Positions 44,966 through 53,118 of a stretch of 64,000 nucleotides of DNA are shown in pieces (the first letter of the stretch is position 1; every line of letters begins with the position of its first letter). A model generated the notes under the pieces. That model did not search any database. It was not told where the DNA came from and worked only from the letters and a program-made list of their open reading frames with translations. The position numbers and the translations under genes are program-made. The DNA is taken from the NCBI GenBank assembly GCA_964631235.1, contig CAZVZX010000001.1, forward strand, positions 189,662-253,661, read 5' to 3'. Source of the DNA: JARKPK01 sp964631235 (GTDB lineage: Bacteria > Planctomycetota > Planctomycetia > Pirellulales > Thermoguttaceae).

Positions 44966-45613
44966 CTACTTGCCCGCGGCTGCCGGCTTCTTGTAGCAAA
45001 CGGCAAATCCGTCGTTGCCGATCTGAACGATGGTGGTGATCAGTTGCGGATGGCTTTTCACCGTGTCGAGAAAGTCCTTCATCTCGGCGGGCTGCCGCAC
45101 GGCATTGTGGGCCAAGAACAATCCGCCCGGCTTCAATTTGGGGAACGTCAGCTCGAAGAACTTCAGATAGTCGGGCTTCCAGGCGTCGCAGAAAATGAAG
45201 TCGAACTCGCCCTCCAACTGCGGAATCACTTTGAAGGCGTCGTCCAAATGCAGAGTGACGATGTCGTTCATGCCCGCCTTGGCGAAATTCTCCTTCGCCT
45301 CGCCGCCGCGCTGCTTGTCGTATTCGATGGTGATCAGTTTGCCGCCGGTTTGCCGCAAGCCTCGGGCGATCCACAAGCCCGAATAGCCGTTCGATGTGCC
45401 GATCTCCAGCGCACGCTGAGCTTTGCTCACCTCGACCATCATTTGCAGATAGCGCCCGTGGTCGGCGGGCACATTCAAACGCCGATTTTCGCGGCCGAAC
45501 TTCTCGAGTTCCACGAGGAACTGATCCAAATCGAACGGTTCGGCCGCGCACACCAACGAAACACCGGAAACAGCCATCGAAAGCACAGAGAGAACGGCAA
45601 CTCGGCGCAACAT
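44966..45613 (-). CDS. O-methyltransferase-like protein with a signal peptide
   Basis: 215 aa. The SAM motif ALEIGTSNGYSGLWIARGL, the block KLITIEYDKQRG and the FDFIFCDAWKPDYLKFF strand match class I catechol/caffeoyl-CoA-type O-methyltransferases. But the N-terminus RRVAVLSVLSMAVSGV followed by VCAAEP is a clear signal peptide, odd for an enzyme that needs cytoplasmic SAM. It may be anchored, or the fold may have been reused. The ATG at 45613 has GAGGAGA about eight bases upstream. It faces away from the restriction-modification genes by about 150 bp on the same strand. Confidence 0.78.
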   Translation of the reverse strand: MLRRVAVLSVLSMAVSGVSLVCAAEPFDLDQFLVELEKFGRENRRLNVPADHGRYLQMMVEVSKAQRALEIGTSNGYSGLWIARGLRQTGGKLITIEYDKQRGGEAKENFAKAGMNDIVTLHLDDAFKVIPQLEGEFDFIFCDAWKPDYLKFFELTFPKLKPGGLFLAHNAVRQPAEMKDFLDTVKSHPQLITTIVQIGNDGFAVCYKKPAAAGK

Positions 45614-46094
45614 GATTCTGGTCTCCTCAAAGAAGGTCACCCAATAAAATTCGACTCGGGCGGTGCAACGCCCCATCGAGACGACGGTCGGCCGTCGTCG
45701 CCACCGGCTTTGGCTCAATGGGTCCACCCGAATCAGCTCGCACTCTGACAAACGCAGCCGCCCGCGCAGCGAAGCGGCCAACCGCGTGCCGGGCCGGCCA
45801 TCAAGCCAAGACGACACTCTCCCCGCTCGACGTGGATTCTATCATGGAGCGCGGCCGAAAACAGCCGTCGCGGACAAGAGCCTCTCGGCTGCTGAAGCCG
45901 TCGCCGAATCCGTCGCGACGGCGGTAATCACGCAGAAGCTCACCCGCCTGACCGCCTCTGCCCGACAGCCGCACCGGTGCGGTGAAAGAGACAATGATCA
46001 CGAAGCCTCTGTCTGCCAAAATCTTGGGGACCAGCGTTCGAGAAGACCGACGACAATGCCTGCCCCACGGCCTTGCAAAGCCGAACGGAGCGAT

Positions 46095-46350
46095 GCGCAA
46101 CAAAAAAGCCCCCCGTAGGCGGGGCAGGGACCTACGAAGGGCGTCGGTCTCGGGGCAAGCCCCTCGACCTAGTCGCACATTATTTTATCGATCGGGCTAC
46201 TTGGCAACCCCCCTTTAGCGACGATCGGGGTACCAATTGTTGCTTCTCGGACCACGCCCCCAAGATGTTGGGGGGCAAGTGGTGCAACCGTTACGTCCGC
46301 CCGTCCCCTTCCTCGATTAAAAGGACGGCCGGCTCGGCCAAGAGAAAAAC
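46095..46350 (-). ncRNA. Candidate structured non-coding RNA
   Basis: On the minus strand this stretch folds into a chain of hairpins. The first is a GCCGTCC/GGACGGGC stem with one bulge near 46330-46305. The second is a long hairpin from GTTGC (46288) to GCAAC (46239) with inner stems ACCAC/GTGGT and CCCCCAA/TTGGGGG. The third pairs TTGG-CCCC with GGGG-CCAA (46236-46201). The fourth, at 46169-46146, joins GGTC/GACC and GGGG/CCCC around a CTTG tetraloop. A strong terminator follows. I cannot match it to tmRNA, RNase P, SRP, 6S or a riboswitch I know. Ends are estimates and the promoter is not seen. Confidence 0.55.
46101..46126 (-). terminator. Rho-independent terminator of the candidate RNA
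   Basis: In the minus direction CCCCG pairs with CGGGG around CCTA, flanked by further G/C pairs, then TTTTTTG. It can compete with a second pairing, CGTAGG (46136-46131) with CCTACG (46119-46114), so an attenuator-like switch is conceivable. Confidence 0.75.
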
Positions 46351-46432
46351 GAAACGGATGAAAGACATGCGTCGGACTGCAATCACAGAACGCCCCATCG
46401 CCTTCGCACGACGACTCGACACGAACAAGCAA

Positions 46433-46462
46433 CGGCGACCCGACCAAGAGATCGAGTCGCCG
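46433..46462 (-). terminator. Terminator-like hairpin after the Tyr-rich gene
   Basis: In the minus direction CGGCGACTCGA pairs with TCGGGTCGCCG (11 bp, one G-T) around an 8-base loop, followed by TTGCTTGTTCG. It lies 79 bp past the gene at 46868-46542. The T run is weak. Confidence 0.55.
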
Positions 46463-46541
46463 TTTGGTGTTTCATGGCGGATGATTACGCCCTGCGAGCC
46501 GTTCGGCCTACTGCGGCCATGCTCCAACCATCAACAGGGCA

Positions 46542-46868
46542 TCAGAACACGTCGAGGTTGAAATGGTGCCCGGAATGATACCGACGAGCATCGGGATAAT
46601 AGTTCTGCCAGCTCTTGTTATAGACCGGCACGCGCATCTCGGGCGGATAGCGATAGTACATGTCTTCGCTGCTGCGGTAGTAGTCCTCGCCCCAGAAGTT
46701 CTGCGGGTAATAAACGTAGGGATAGTGGTAAAACCGATTCCAGTCTTGCGTGCTGTAGGTTCGTCCCCATTGGCGATTGAACGCCTGTTGCGCCTCGGCT
46801 CGATCGGCCGAGAAGGCCACGCTGAGAGCGATCCCGCAGAACAACCCCCAAACGATTCGACGGATCAT
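46542..46868 (-). CDS. Small secreted Tyr-rich protein
   Basis: 108 aa. A signal peptide (about 1-34) leads into a mature chain very rich in Tyr, Arg, Asn and Trp (FYHYPYVYYPQNFWGEDYYR; VYNKSWQNYYPDARRYHSG). No catalytic pattern is visible. A structural or wall-linked role is a guess. The ATG at 46868 follows AAGGGGGG at six bases, a strong ribosome site. I cannot name the family. Confidence 0.72.
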   Translation of the reverse strand: MIRRIVWGLFCGIALSVAFSADRAEAQQAFNRQWGRTYSTQDWNRFYHYPYVYYPQNFWGEDYYRSSEDMYYRYPPEMRVPVYNKSWQNYYPDARRYHSGHHFNLDVF

Positions 46869-47149
46869 GGCATCCCCCCTTGATTCCTTTCGGACCCGCG
46901 ACCAATGACGATCGCCTTGCGGACGGGTCCGCTGGTCGTCCAAACACTTGCCCCTGCGCACTTCATTGCGGTTCGCGCCGCCTCTCCCCCTCGGCGGCCG
47001 GCGCTGCGCATGGGCCGTCTTCCCCAATAGTGCATCGGCAGCGCGAACCGTCGGCATTGAAGGAATATCCGCCACAATCCGCAGGTTCGGCAATTCCCCT
47101 GCCGGCACTGTAGGCGTTGCAGGCGTTCGATCCGAACGTTCAGCCGCGG

Positions 47150-48007
47150 CTACGGGGCAGCGGTGGCCGCCCAACCCTCTCGATAGCTGGGGTACTGGAG
47201 TTGTATGCCCAAGCAGTTGAACAACTTGCGACTGCACACCCTTTTATTCTCGCCGTCGTGTCGCTGAGAATCGGCGGCTGCGGCCGGCTCAACGAATTCG
47301 GGCGGAGGCAGCCCGAAGAGCTTGGCACCAAACGAGAAATACTCGCGACGACGGGCCGGCTGCCCGTCGGAAACGTTGAAAAGCTCGGGCGGATCCACGC
47401 AATCGGCAACGGCCTCGATGATTCGGGCCGCGTCGTCAACATGGATCAAATTGAGGAAGGAGTCAGCGGCCACCGGCATGGGCGACCGCCCTCTCAGCTC
47501 GTCGAGCCGCAACATTCGCCCCGGCCCATACATGCCCGCCATCCGCAGGATCACCGTACGGCCGGCCAACCAATGTCGGCCGAGCAACTGTTCGGCAGCG
47601 TGAATCGCGATGCTCGCCTCGCGCCTTGGGCGACATGGGCTCGTTTCGTCCACCCATGCGCCGTCGGCATGGCCATACACGCCGGTCGAGCTGACGAAAA
47701 TCAGTTTCGCCGGCGGCGGAAGCCGCTGAAGGACGTTTTCCAACCCTTCAACATATACCTGGTGCCGCGATTGGCCGGCCCGTCGATCCCAGCCAATCGC
47801 ATAGAGCACTGTCTCGCACTGAGGAAGATTCTCCAAGGTTTCCGCGCGCGTGACATCGGCCCGCAACGGCACGAGGCCAAGCGATTCGAACTCCGCGCAT
47901 CGTTCGTCCGATCGCGAAACTACGAACACTCGATCGCCACGTGCCGCCCATCGTCGTGCGACCCGGCAACCGAGAAACCCGCAGCCAAAGACGAGACGGT
48001 CGGTCAT
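47150..48007 (-). CDS. NAD(P)-dependent SDR/epimerase-like protein (YeeZ-type)
   Basis: 285 aa atypical short-chain dehydrogenase. The Rossmann start LVFGCGFLGCRVARRW has a GxGxxG-like motif. Then come ETVLYAIGWDRRAG, the SSTGVYG block (the Ser/Tyr active-site neighbourhood of extended SDRs) and LIHVDDAARIIEA. The catalytic YxxxK seems replaced (IHAAEQLL), as in YeeZ-like members. It is cytoplasmic; the substrate is unknown, probably a nucleotide sugar or a metabolite. It lies 80 bp from ruvX on the same strand. Confidence 0.8.
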   Translation of the reverse strand: MTDRLVFGCGFLGCRVARRWAARGDRVFVVSRSDERCAEFESLGLVPLRADVTRAETLENLPQCETVLYAIGWDRRAGQSRHQVYVEGLENVLQRLPPPAKLIFVSSTGVYGHADGAWVDETSPCRPRREASIAIHAAEQLLGRHWLAGRTVILRMAGMYGPGRMLRLDELRGRSPMPVAADSFLNLIHVDDAARIIEAVADCVDPPELFNVSDGQPARRREYFSFGAKLFGLPPPEFVEPAAAADSQRHDGENKRVCSRKLFNCLGIQLQYPSYREGWAATAAP

Positions 48008-48087
48008 GCTTCACTCCGAGCGCTGCAGCGCCGATTCGCCCCCTGCCCTGCGACCGGCTGCCGACATCGTCACGATTTCTATGCCCG

Positions 48088-48555
48088 TCAATGGGCGTCG
48101 AGGGCCCCGGGCGAATCACTCGGGGCGATGCGGTCGGCATTGGCGCGGCGCCATTGGAGATACGAGGCAAGCAATATCTGGGCCGCCAACATGTCGCGCC
48201 GCGCCTTGCGCGACTTGCGAGAAAGGTCGACCGAAAGCATCAACTCCTCTGCTTCGACGCTGGTGAATCGTTCGTCGAAGAACACCACCGGCACGGCCGT
48301 CTCTTTTTTCAGCCACGCGGCGAAGGAGCGAACCTGCTGCGACAACTTGCTCTCGCGGCCGTCGCAGTGGACCGGCAAACCGACCACGAACAACTCGATC
48401 TGCTCCTCGGCGACCAACCGGCGGAAGACCTCGGCATCGTGCGCGTCGCCGCGTCGCGTGAGGTTCTTCCAAGGGCTGGCGATCGAGTGCCCGGGGTCGC
48501 TAATGGCGATCCCAATCCGGACATTGCCGAAATCGACGCCCGCGATTCGTCCCAA
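48088..48555 (-). CDS. ruvX: Putative pre-16S rRNA nuclease / Holliday junction resolvase RuvX (YqgF)
   Basis: 155 aa RNase H-fold protein. The usual blocks are in order: IAGVDFGNVRIGIAISD (first Asp), FVVGLPVHCDG, FFDERFTSVEAEE (Glu), and KARRDMLAAQILLASYL (last Asp). It removes extra nucleotides from 16S rRNA precursors and was long annotated as a resolvase. The start is a TTG at 48555 with GGGGGAACTCGA upstream, chosen because the family begins MRIAGVD at that point. It lies between the SDR protein and the XylR-like regulator. Confidence 0.9.
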   Translation of the reverse strand: MGRIAGVDFGNVRIGIAISDPGHSIASPWKNLTRRGDAHDAEVFRRLVAEEQIELFVVGLPVHCDGRESKLSQQVRSFAAWLKKETAVPVVFFDERFTSVEAEELMLSVDLSRKSRKARRDMLAAQILLASYLQWRRANADRIAPSDSPGALDAH

Positions 48556-48648
48556 TCGAGTTCCCCCGTCTTCGCGCCTCGATCAATCAAACGGCGCCCG
48601 TCTGACGATTATGCTGCTTCATTGCCGGGAAAGCCGGCCTCGCCCATT

Positions 48649-49896
48649 CTATGTTACCCCTGCCTCGCGCTGTTGACGAGGCTCGCTACCCGTCGGCCAA
48701 CCCGCTGCCGGATAAGCGGTCGCACGATATTGCTGGGGCGTTTGCCCGCACACCCGCTTAAAGACCAACCGCAATCGCTCGGCGGTTTGCAGGCCGCAAG
48801 CGGCGGCCACCTGCTGGAACTTGATCCGTTCGCCGCTGCCGAGCAGCCGCTTGGCGCGTTCGATCCGCTCGCGGCAAAGGTAGTCGTGAACCGTGCAGCC
48901 GAGCACGCGACGAAAGCGGATTTCCAATTGCCGCCGCGAAATCGAAGTGGCGCAGACAACGCGATCGACGCCGAACGGCTCCGTCAAATGATCGTGAATG
49001 AAATGGACGGCCGCGGCCACATGCGGGTCGTCCACGGCCACGGTGTCGGTCGATTGTCGGGCAACCACTCCGTCAGAGGGCACGAGGATGTCGTGCGGCG
49101 GCGGCGGATGGCCGTCCATCAAACGATCGAGCAGCGCGGCGGTTTCGTAGCCCAAACGCCAGCCGTTGCGCGACACGCTGGAAAGCGTCGGCCGACAGAA
49201 ATCGCACACGGTCGGGTCGTCCTCCATGCCCAGCACGGCCACATCGTGCGGGATGGCCAAACCCAATCGCTGGCATTCGTCCATCACGGCCCTTGCCCGA
49301 TAGTCCTGCATCGCCAGCAGGCCGACAGGCGGACGCATCTGCCGCAACCACTTGGTCAAGGGAGCAATGCGTTGCGGCCAAGATTGCCTCGGATCGGGAT
49401 GTCGCGGCGCTTCCAACACCGTACACGACACCCCGGCTTGCCGCGCGCGCTCGACGAACCCGGCGCACCGCTGTTGCGAAAACCATAGTCCGGCCACTCC
49501 ATAATAGGCCAAACGCCGCAATCCGCGCTCCAGCAGATGCTCGGCCGCCAGCCGCCCCATCCCGTAGTGGTCGGGCATCACCCGCGGGAAGCCCGAGTCG
49601 CGCAGCGTGGCGGCCATGTTCACGATCGGTTTTCCCAGCCGCTTTGCCACGCGCAACTCGTCGCGACTGGTGATTGCCGCAATCACGCCGTCGCCCGGCC
49701 AACCGCGGAGGTCCGCCAGCGAGAGAGGCTCTTCGCCCGCCCAACTCAGCGCTGGCGGACTGGCCGTAATCAGCCAGCCGCCGCGCTGCTCGGCATAGTC
49801 CGAAACACCGCGCAGGAACAAGGCCATCCACGGCACCGAGACGGGATAGACCAGCGCCACGTGCCGAACCGGCTTCGTTTTCGGCCGACTTGCCAT
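48649..49896 (-). CDS. XylR-like AraC-family transcriptional regulator
   Basis: 415 aa. The N-terminal two thirds is a periplasmic-binding-like sensor of LacI type (ALVYPVSVPWMALFLRGV, VNMAATLRDSGFPRVMPDHYGMG, RPPVGLLAMQDYRARAVMDE). The C-terminal third is the AraC double helix-turn-helix (VCATSISRRQLEIRFRRVLG; FQQVAAACGLQTAERLRLVF). The layout is that of E. coli XylR, which senses a sugar directly. It is divergent from the Gfo/Idh/MocA-isomerase pair, a likely target. The ATG at 49896 follows GGAGGGCTGAACTCG. Confidence 0.9.
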   Translation of the reverse strand: MASRPKTKPVRHVALVYPVSVPWMALFLRGVSDYAEQRGGWLITASPPALSWAGEEPLSLADLRGWPGDGVIAAITSRDELRVAKRLGKPIVNMAATLRDSGFPRVMPDHYGMGRLAAEHLLERGLRRLAYYGVAGLWFSQQRCAGFVERARQAGVSCTVLEAPRHPDPRQSWPQRIAPLTKWLRQMRPPVGLLAMQDYRARAVMDECQRLGLAIPHDVAVLGMEDDPTVCDFCRPTLSSVSRNGWRLGYETAALLDRLMDGHPPPPHDILVPSDGVVARQSTDTVAVDDPHVAAAVHFIHDHLTEPFGVDRVVCATSISRRQLEIRFRRVLGCTVHDYLCRERIERAKRLLGSGERIKFQQVAAACGLQTAERLRLVFKRVCGQTPQQYRATAYPAAGWPTGSEPRQQREAGVT

Positions 49897-50102
49897 CGAG
49901 TTCAGCCCTCCGAAAAGGTCACTCCGAGGTTGTGTCTGCGCGATCGGTACTGTTCCCATTTGCCTTTGGGCGTTCCAGCGTCGCCAACACGCCTCGCTTC
50001 AACGTCCGCCGCGATTGCCAGTGGCGCGATTGATGCGTGCCGGCACACCTCTCCGCTCGAACAAACAAACCCCACCAGCGGGCCGTGCGGAAAACTCCAG
50101 TC

Positions 50103-50114
50103 TTTTGCGCAAAA
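50103..50114. promoter_or_regulatory. 12-bp palindrome in the divergent region
   Basis: TTTTGCGCAAAA is perfectly palindromic and lies between the regulator start (49896) and the dehydrogenase start (50301). It could be an operator, but AraC-type proteins mostly bind direct repeats. The rest of 49897-50300 shows no gene. Confidence 0.3.
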
Positions 50115-50300
50115 AACCCTAGCAATTCCGTTGCCTCTTGGCCATGATAATCTTCGCGGCAGCATCTGCAAGCAGCCCAAGACAGCAAGCGCTCTGCATG
50201 GCGAATAAGCCAGAGCGGGTTGTCTGCCGTTATGCTTCAACAAGGGGCTTCGAGCCATACAAGCGAGCATTCCCCACCTTTTTGAATAAAGGAACTCCCG

Positions 50301-51656
50301 ATGAGCCACGCGCACGACCAGCATTCCCGCCGCGACTTTCTCCGACGCAGTGCAATGGCCGGTGCGGCCGCCGTTGCCGCGCCCTATCTGATTCCCAGCG
50401 GCATTCTGGCCGCCGACGGGCAGCCCGGCGCGAACGACCGCATCGGAATTGCCGGCATCGGCATCGGGCGACAAGGCACCGGCATCCTGACCCGGGCGGT
50501 TCGGGCGGCCGATGGAAAGTTCATCGGTGTTGCTGATGTGAGTTTGCCTCGGGCCGAGCAGAAATGCAAAGAGCTCGGCGGAGGCGTAGCCGTGCAAGAC
50601 TATCGCCGCCTACTCGATCGCAAAGACGTTGATGCCATCGTCACCGCGACGCCGGAACACTGGCGGGCGATCATCTGTATCCACGCCTGCCAGGCCGGCA
50701 AAGACGTGTACGCGGAAAAGCCGGTAAGCCTGACGATCCGCGAAGGCCGACTGATGGTTCAAGCGGCGCGAAAGTATAAGCGCGTCTTCCAAGTGGGCAG
50801 CCAACAGCGCTCGACGGAAATCTGTCGCGTTGCCTGCGAGTTTATTCGCCGCGGCGGGCTCGGCAAGATCTCGAAGATTATCACGATGCGCTATCCCAGC
50901 CCGTTCTATTGCGGGCTGCCCGGGCAGCCCGTCCCCGAGGGCCTCGACTGGGATATGTGGTGCGGCCCGACGGAAGTGGTTCCCTTCCATCCCGAGTTGT
51001 ACGTTCCTCGCGGCAAGCCCGGCTGGCTATCGTTCTACCCCTACTCGGGCGGCGAAATGACCGGCTGGGGCGCCCACGGGCTCGACATGATCCAGTGGGC
51101 CTTGGGCATGGATGAATCGGGCCCGACGGAAATCTGGGTCGAGGGCGATAAGTTCGATCCGCCGACGATCACCGAGCCGGAATCGAACGCCCGGCCGAAC
51201 ATCCAGTGCAGCAACCCGGCCGTCTTCTGGCGCTATGCCAACGGCGTGACCCTCGTGATGGACGAAACATTCGGCAAGCAGCCCGGCAAGCCGGCACCCA
51301 CGGCCCCGAGCTTCGGCGGAATTGTGCATGGCGAAAAGGGAGTGGCCGTCATCGACCGCGGGAAGTTCACCACCGACCCGCCGGAACTGGCCAAGCAAGC
51401 GCTCGAAGGCGTAAAGAATCGAGAATCCCACGTCGAAAACTGGATGGCCTGCATCAAAACGCGGCAACGTCCCAACGCCGACATCGAAATCGGGCATCGC
51501 TCGGCCACCGTGTGCCACTTGGGCAACATCGCCCGCTGGACGCATCGCAAGCTTCGCTGGGATCCGGTCGCCGAGCACTTCATCGGCGACGCTGAGGCCG
51601 ATCGCCATCTCGATCGCCCGCGACGCAAGCCGTACGTGCTGCCCGAAACCATCTGA
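50301..51656 (+). CDS. Tat-exported Gfo/Idh/MocA family oxidoreductase (C)
   Basis: 451 aa. The Tat signal is SRRDFLRRSAMAGAAAVAAP. The Rossmann part opens IGIAGIGIGRQGTGIL, and the VYAEKPVSLTIREGRLM block holds the conserved EKP with catalytic Lys. YSGGEMTGWGAHGLDMIQWA places the conserved His of the substrate domain. It is followed 160 bp later by a sugar isomerase on the same strand and faces the XylR-like regulator, so a regulated sugar-oxidation unit is likely. AAAGGAACTCCC precedes the ATG at 50301. Confidence 0.9.
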   Translation: MSHAHDQHSRRDFLRRSAMAGAAAVAAPYLIPSGILAADGQPGANDRIGIAGIGIGRQGTGILTRAVRAADGKFIGVADVSLPRAEQKCKELGGGVAVQDYRRLLDRKDVDAIVTATPEHWRAIICIHACQAGKDVYAEKPVSLTIREGRLMVQAARKYKRVFQVGSQQRSTEICRVACEFIRRGGLGKISKIITMRYPSPFYCGLPGQPVPEGLDWDMWCGPTEVVPFHPELYVPRGKPGWLSFYPYSGGEMTGWGAHGLDMIQWALGMDESGPTEIWVEGDKFDPPTITEPESNARPNIQCSNPAVFWRYANGVTLVMDETFGKQPGKPAPTAPSFGGIVHGEKGVAVIDRGKFTTDPPELAKQALEGVKNRESHVENWMACIKTRQRPNADIEIGHRSATVCHLGNIARWTHRKLRWDPVAEHFIGDAEADRHLDRPRRKPYVLPETI

Positions 51657-51815
51657 TCCGAAACGCTCGTCCTAAGATTTCAACGGGCAATCAAGCCGGC
51701 CGATCGCCGCCCCGCGCGCATGATCGTTCGAGCGAGATGCCGATATTTGTTCGTATTCAGGCGGTTCGTCGGGCTCGCCCGATCCGCTGACATTGCAAAT
51801 CACTGGAGAGAACCA

Positions 51816-52640
51816 ATGGGGAAAATCGGAATCGGTTTGAATTTGGAAGCAGTGCGCACGTCGCACAAGTCATTCGAATGGGGCGTGCAATTCGCCGCGG
51901 AACTCGGCTACGAGTACATCGAGCCGATGGTCCACTGGGGTCGCGAGCTGCTCAGTGAAGCCAGGTACTTCCATAGTGTCTCGATGCTCGACGACCCGCT
52001 GCGCATCCGCCGCGCGTGCGAGAAGCATGGGTTGAAACTCTCGGCCCTATCGTCGCACAGTCAACTCTCTAAGCCTGAAATCGCCGTCGAGTACCTCAAG
52101 CAGGCCGCTCGCTACGCCGCCGAGTGCGGCGCTCCGGTGATCAACACGCACGAGGGACACAAGCAGCCCTGGACGACCGAAGAAGAAGATTTCGTCCTCA
52201 TTCGATATTCGATCATGGAAGCCGTGAAGGTCTGCGAGCCTCGCGGCATCAAGCTCGGACTGGAAATGCACCAAACATACTCGCTGATCCCGGCGAAGTA
52301 CGACCGCATCTTGAACTTGGTGGATTCGCCCGTCGTCGGCGCGAATTTCGATACGGGCAACGCCTATCTCGGCGGCGAAGACCCGATCGCCTGGCTCGAC
52401 CGCATCAAGCACAGGCTCGTCCACATGCATGCCAAAGACATCAGCGTCGAGCAATCAGAGGCCGAACGCGGCAAAGTGATGGGCACGGCCGTCGGCTGCG
52501 CGTGCGGCGACGGGGTGATCGACTGGGAACGAGTGATCGCCATCCTCCGGCCGCTCCCGCAAGACATCGTCCTCAGCGTCGAATGCGGCACCCTGGACCA
52601 GGCCGCGCGAAGCATCGATCACTTGCGAAAGTTGGTTTAA
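51816..52640 (+). CDS. Sugar phosphate isomerase/epimerase-like TIM-barrel protein
   Basis: 274 aa, xylose isomerase-like barrel (IolE/UlaE-type). The metal ligands are readable: Glu and His in INTHEGHK and LGLEMHQ, NFDTGNAYLGG and HMHAKDISVEQ, and the late IVLSVECGT. It lacks a signal peptide, so it acts in the cytoplasm, unlike the exported dehydrogenase upstream. It may process keto-sugars coming from that enzyme. The ATG at 51816 has GGAGAG just upstream. Confidence 0.83.
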   Translation: MGKIGIGLNLEAVRTSHKSFEWGVQFAAELGYEYIEPMVHWGRELLSEARYFHSVSMLDDPLRIRRACEKHGLKLSALSSHSQLSKPEIAVEYLKQAARYAAECGAPVINTHEGHKQPWTTEEEDFVLIRYSIMEAVKVCEPRGIKLGLEMHQTYSLIPAKYDRILNLVDSPVVGANFDTGNAYLGGEDPIAWLDRIKHRLVHMHAKDISVEQSEAERGKVMGTAVGCACGDGVIDWERVIAILRPLPQDIVLSVECGTLDQAARSIDHLRKLV

Positions 52641-52717
52641 CGGTTCGATGGAAAAGCGGTTCTTGGATTGCCGGCTGTGCGCGTTTTCCGCGAAACCTGC
52701 GGGCTGAATTCGTTGAA

Positions 52718-52737
52718 ATCGCGTTATTCAACGCGAT
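52718..52737. repeat. 8-bp perfect inverted repeat beyond tRNA-Ile
   Basis: ATCGCGTT and AACGCGAT flank ATTC. On the minus strand it lies about 100 bases past the tRNA-Ile 3' end and is followed by TTTC, so it may end that transcript. In the plus direction it follows the isomerase stop by 78 bp. Confidence 0.45.
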
Positions 52738-52833
52738 GCTAACGCAATGCCCGAATCGGCAGCACCACCAAGTACGCCCTGAGAAAACCGCAAAAGACGG
52801 AGAGCGGCTCTATTCGGGCTAAGAAATCATCAG

Positions 52834-52907
52834 TGGGCGCATCAAGATTCGAACTTGAGACCTCAGCCTTATCAGGGCTGCGCTCTAACCAACTGAGCTA
52901 TGCGCCC
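52834..52907 (-). tRNA. tRNA-Ile (anticodon GAT)
   Basis: Read on the minus strand, the acceptor GGGCGCA/TGCGCCC is perfect over 7 bp. The anticodon stem CAGCC/GGCTG carries loop CTGATAA, so the anticodon is GAT. The T arm has the normal TTCGAAT loop. The discriminator is A and CCA is not encoded. It is single, not in an rRNA spacer. Confidence 0.94.
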
Positions 52908-53090
52908 AAAATTTCACGCACCCGCGACAACACCCCCTCCATTGGGGAGCATGTCTGTCTCGAACATGCTACATGCGATCGGACGGCTCGCCTCGTGCTC
53001 CTCCAATTCGTCGCGGTTGTTCAGGTCCGCACGCCTAAGGGGCCGTAAGTTACGGCAGGCATGGCGTCGCGTCGCGGTTATTATTCCACG

Positions 53091-53118
53091 ATTTTACACC
53101 ATATTCGGCGACTGTCAA
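53091..53118 (-). promoter_or_regulatory. Strong minus-strand promoter of tRNA-Ile
   Basis: TTGACA (53118-53113), 16 bp, TAAAAT (53096-53091). The leader to the tRNA would be about 177 nt and includes an AGCATGT...ACATGCT inverted repeat (52948-52970). Nothing coding is supported between 52908 and 53732. Confidence 0.6.

Larger units (their letters stand above)
45614..46541. other. 928-bp stretch with a candidate RNA and no protein gene
   Basis: No frame here has a convincing start or motif. It contains the candidate RNA, its terminator and the terminator of the Tyr-rich gene. Confidence 0.5.

Noticed and set aside
49959..50290. Minus-strand frames upstream of the XylR-like regulator
   Set aside because: They lack motifs and starts with ribosome sites and cover the likely regulatory region.
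52833..53048. Open frame on the plus strand over tRNA-Ile
   Set aside because: It is the well-known spurious frame that reads across the reverse of a tRNA; no ribosome site and no homology-like pattern.
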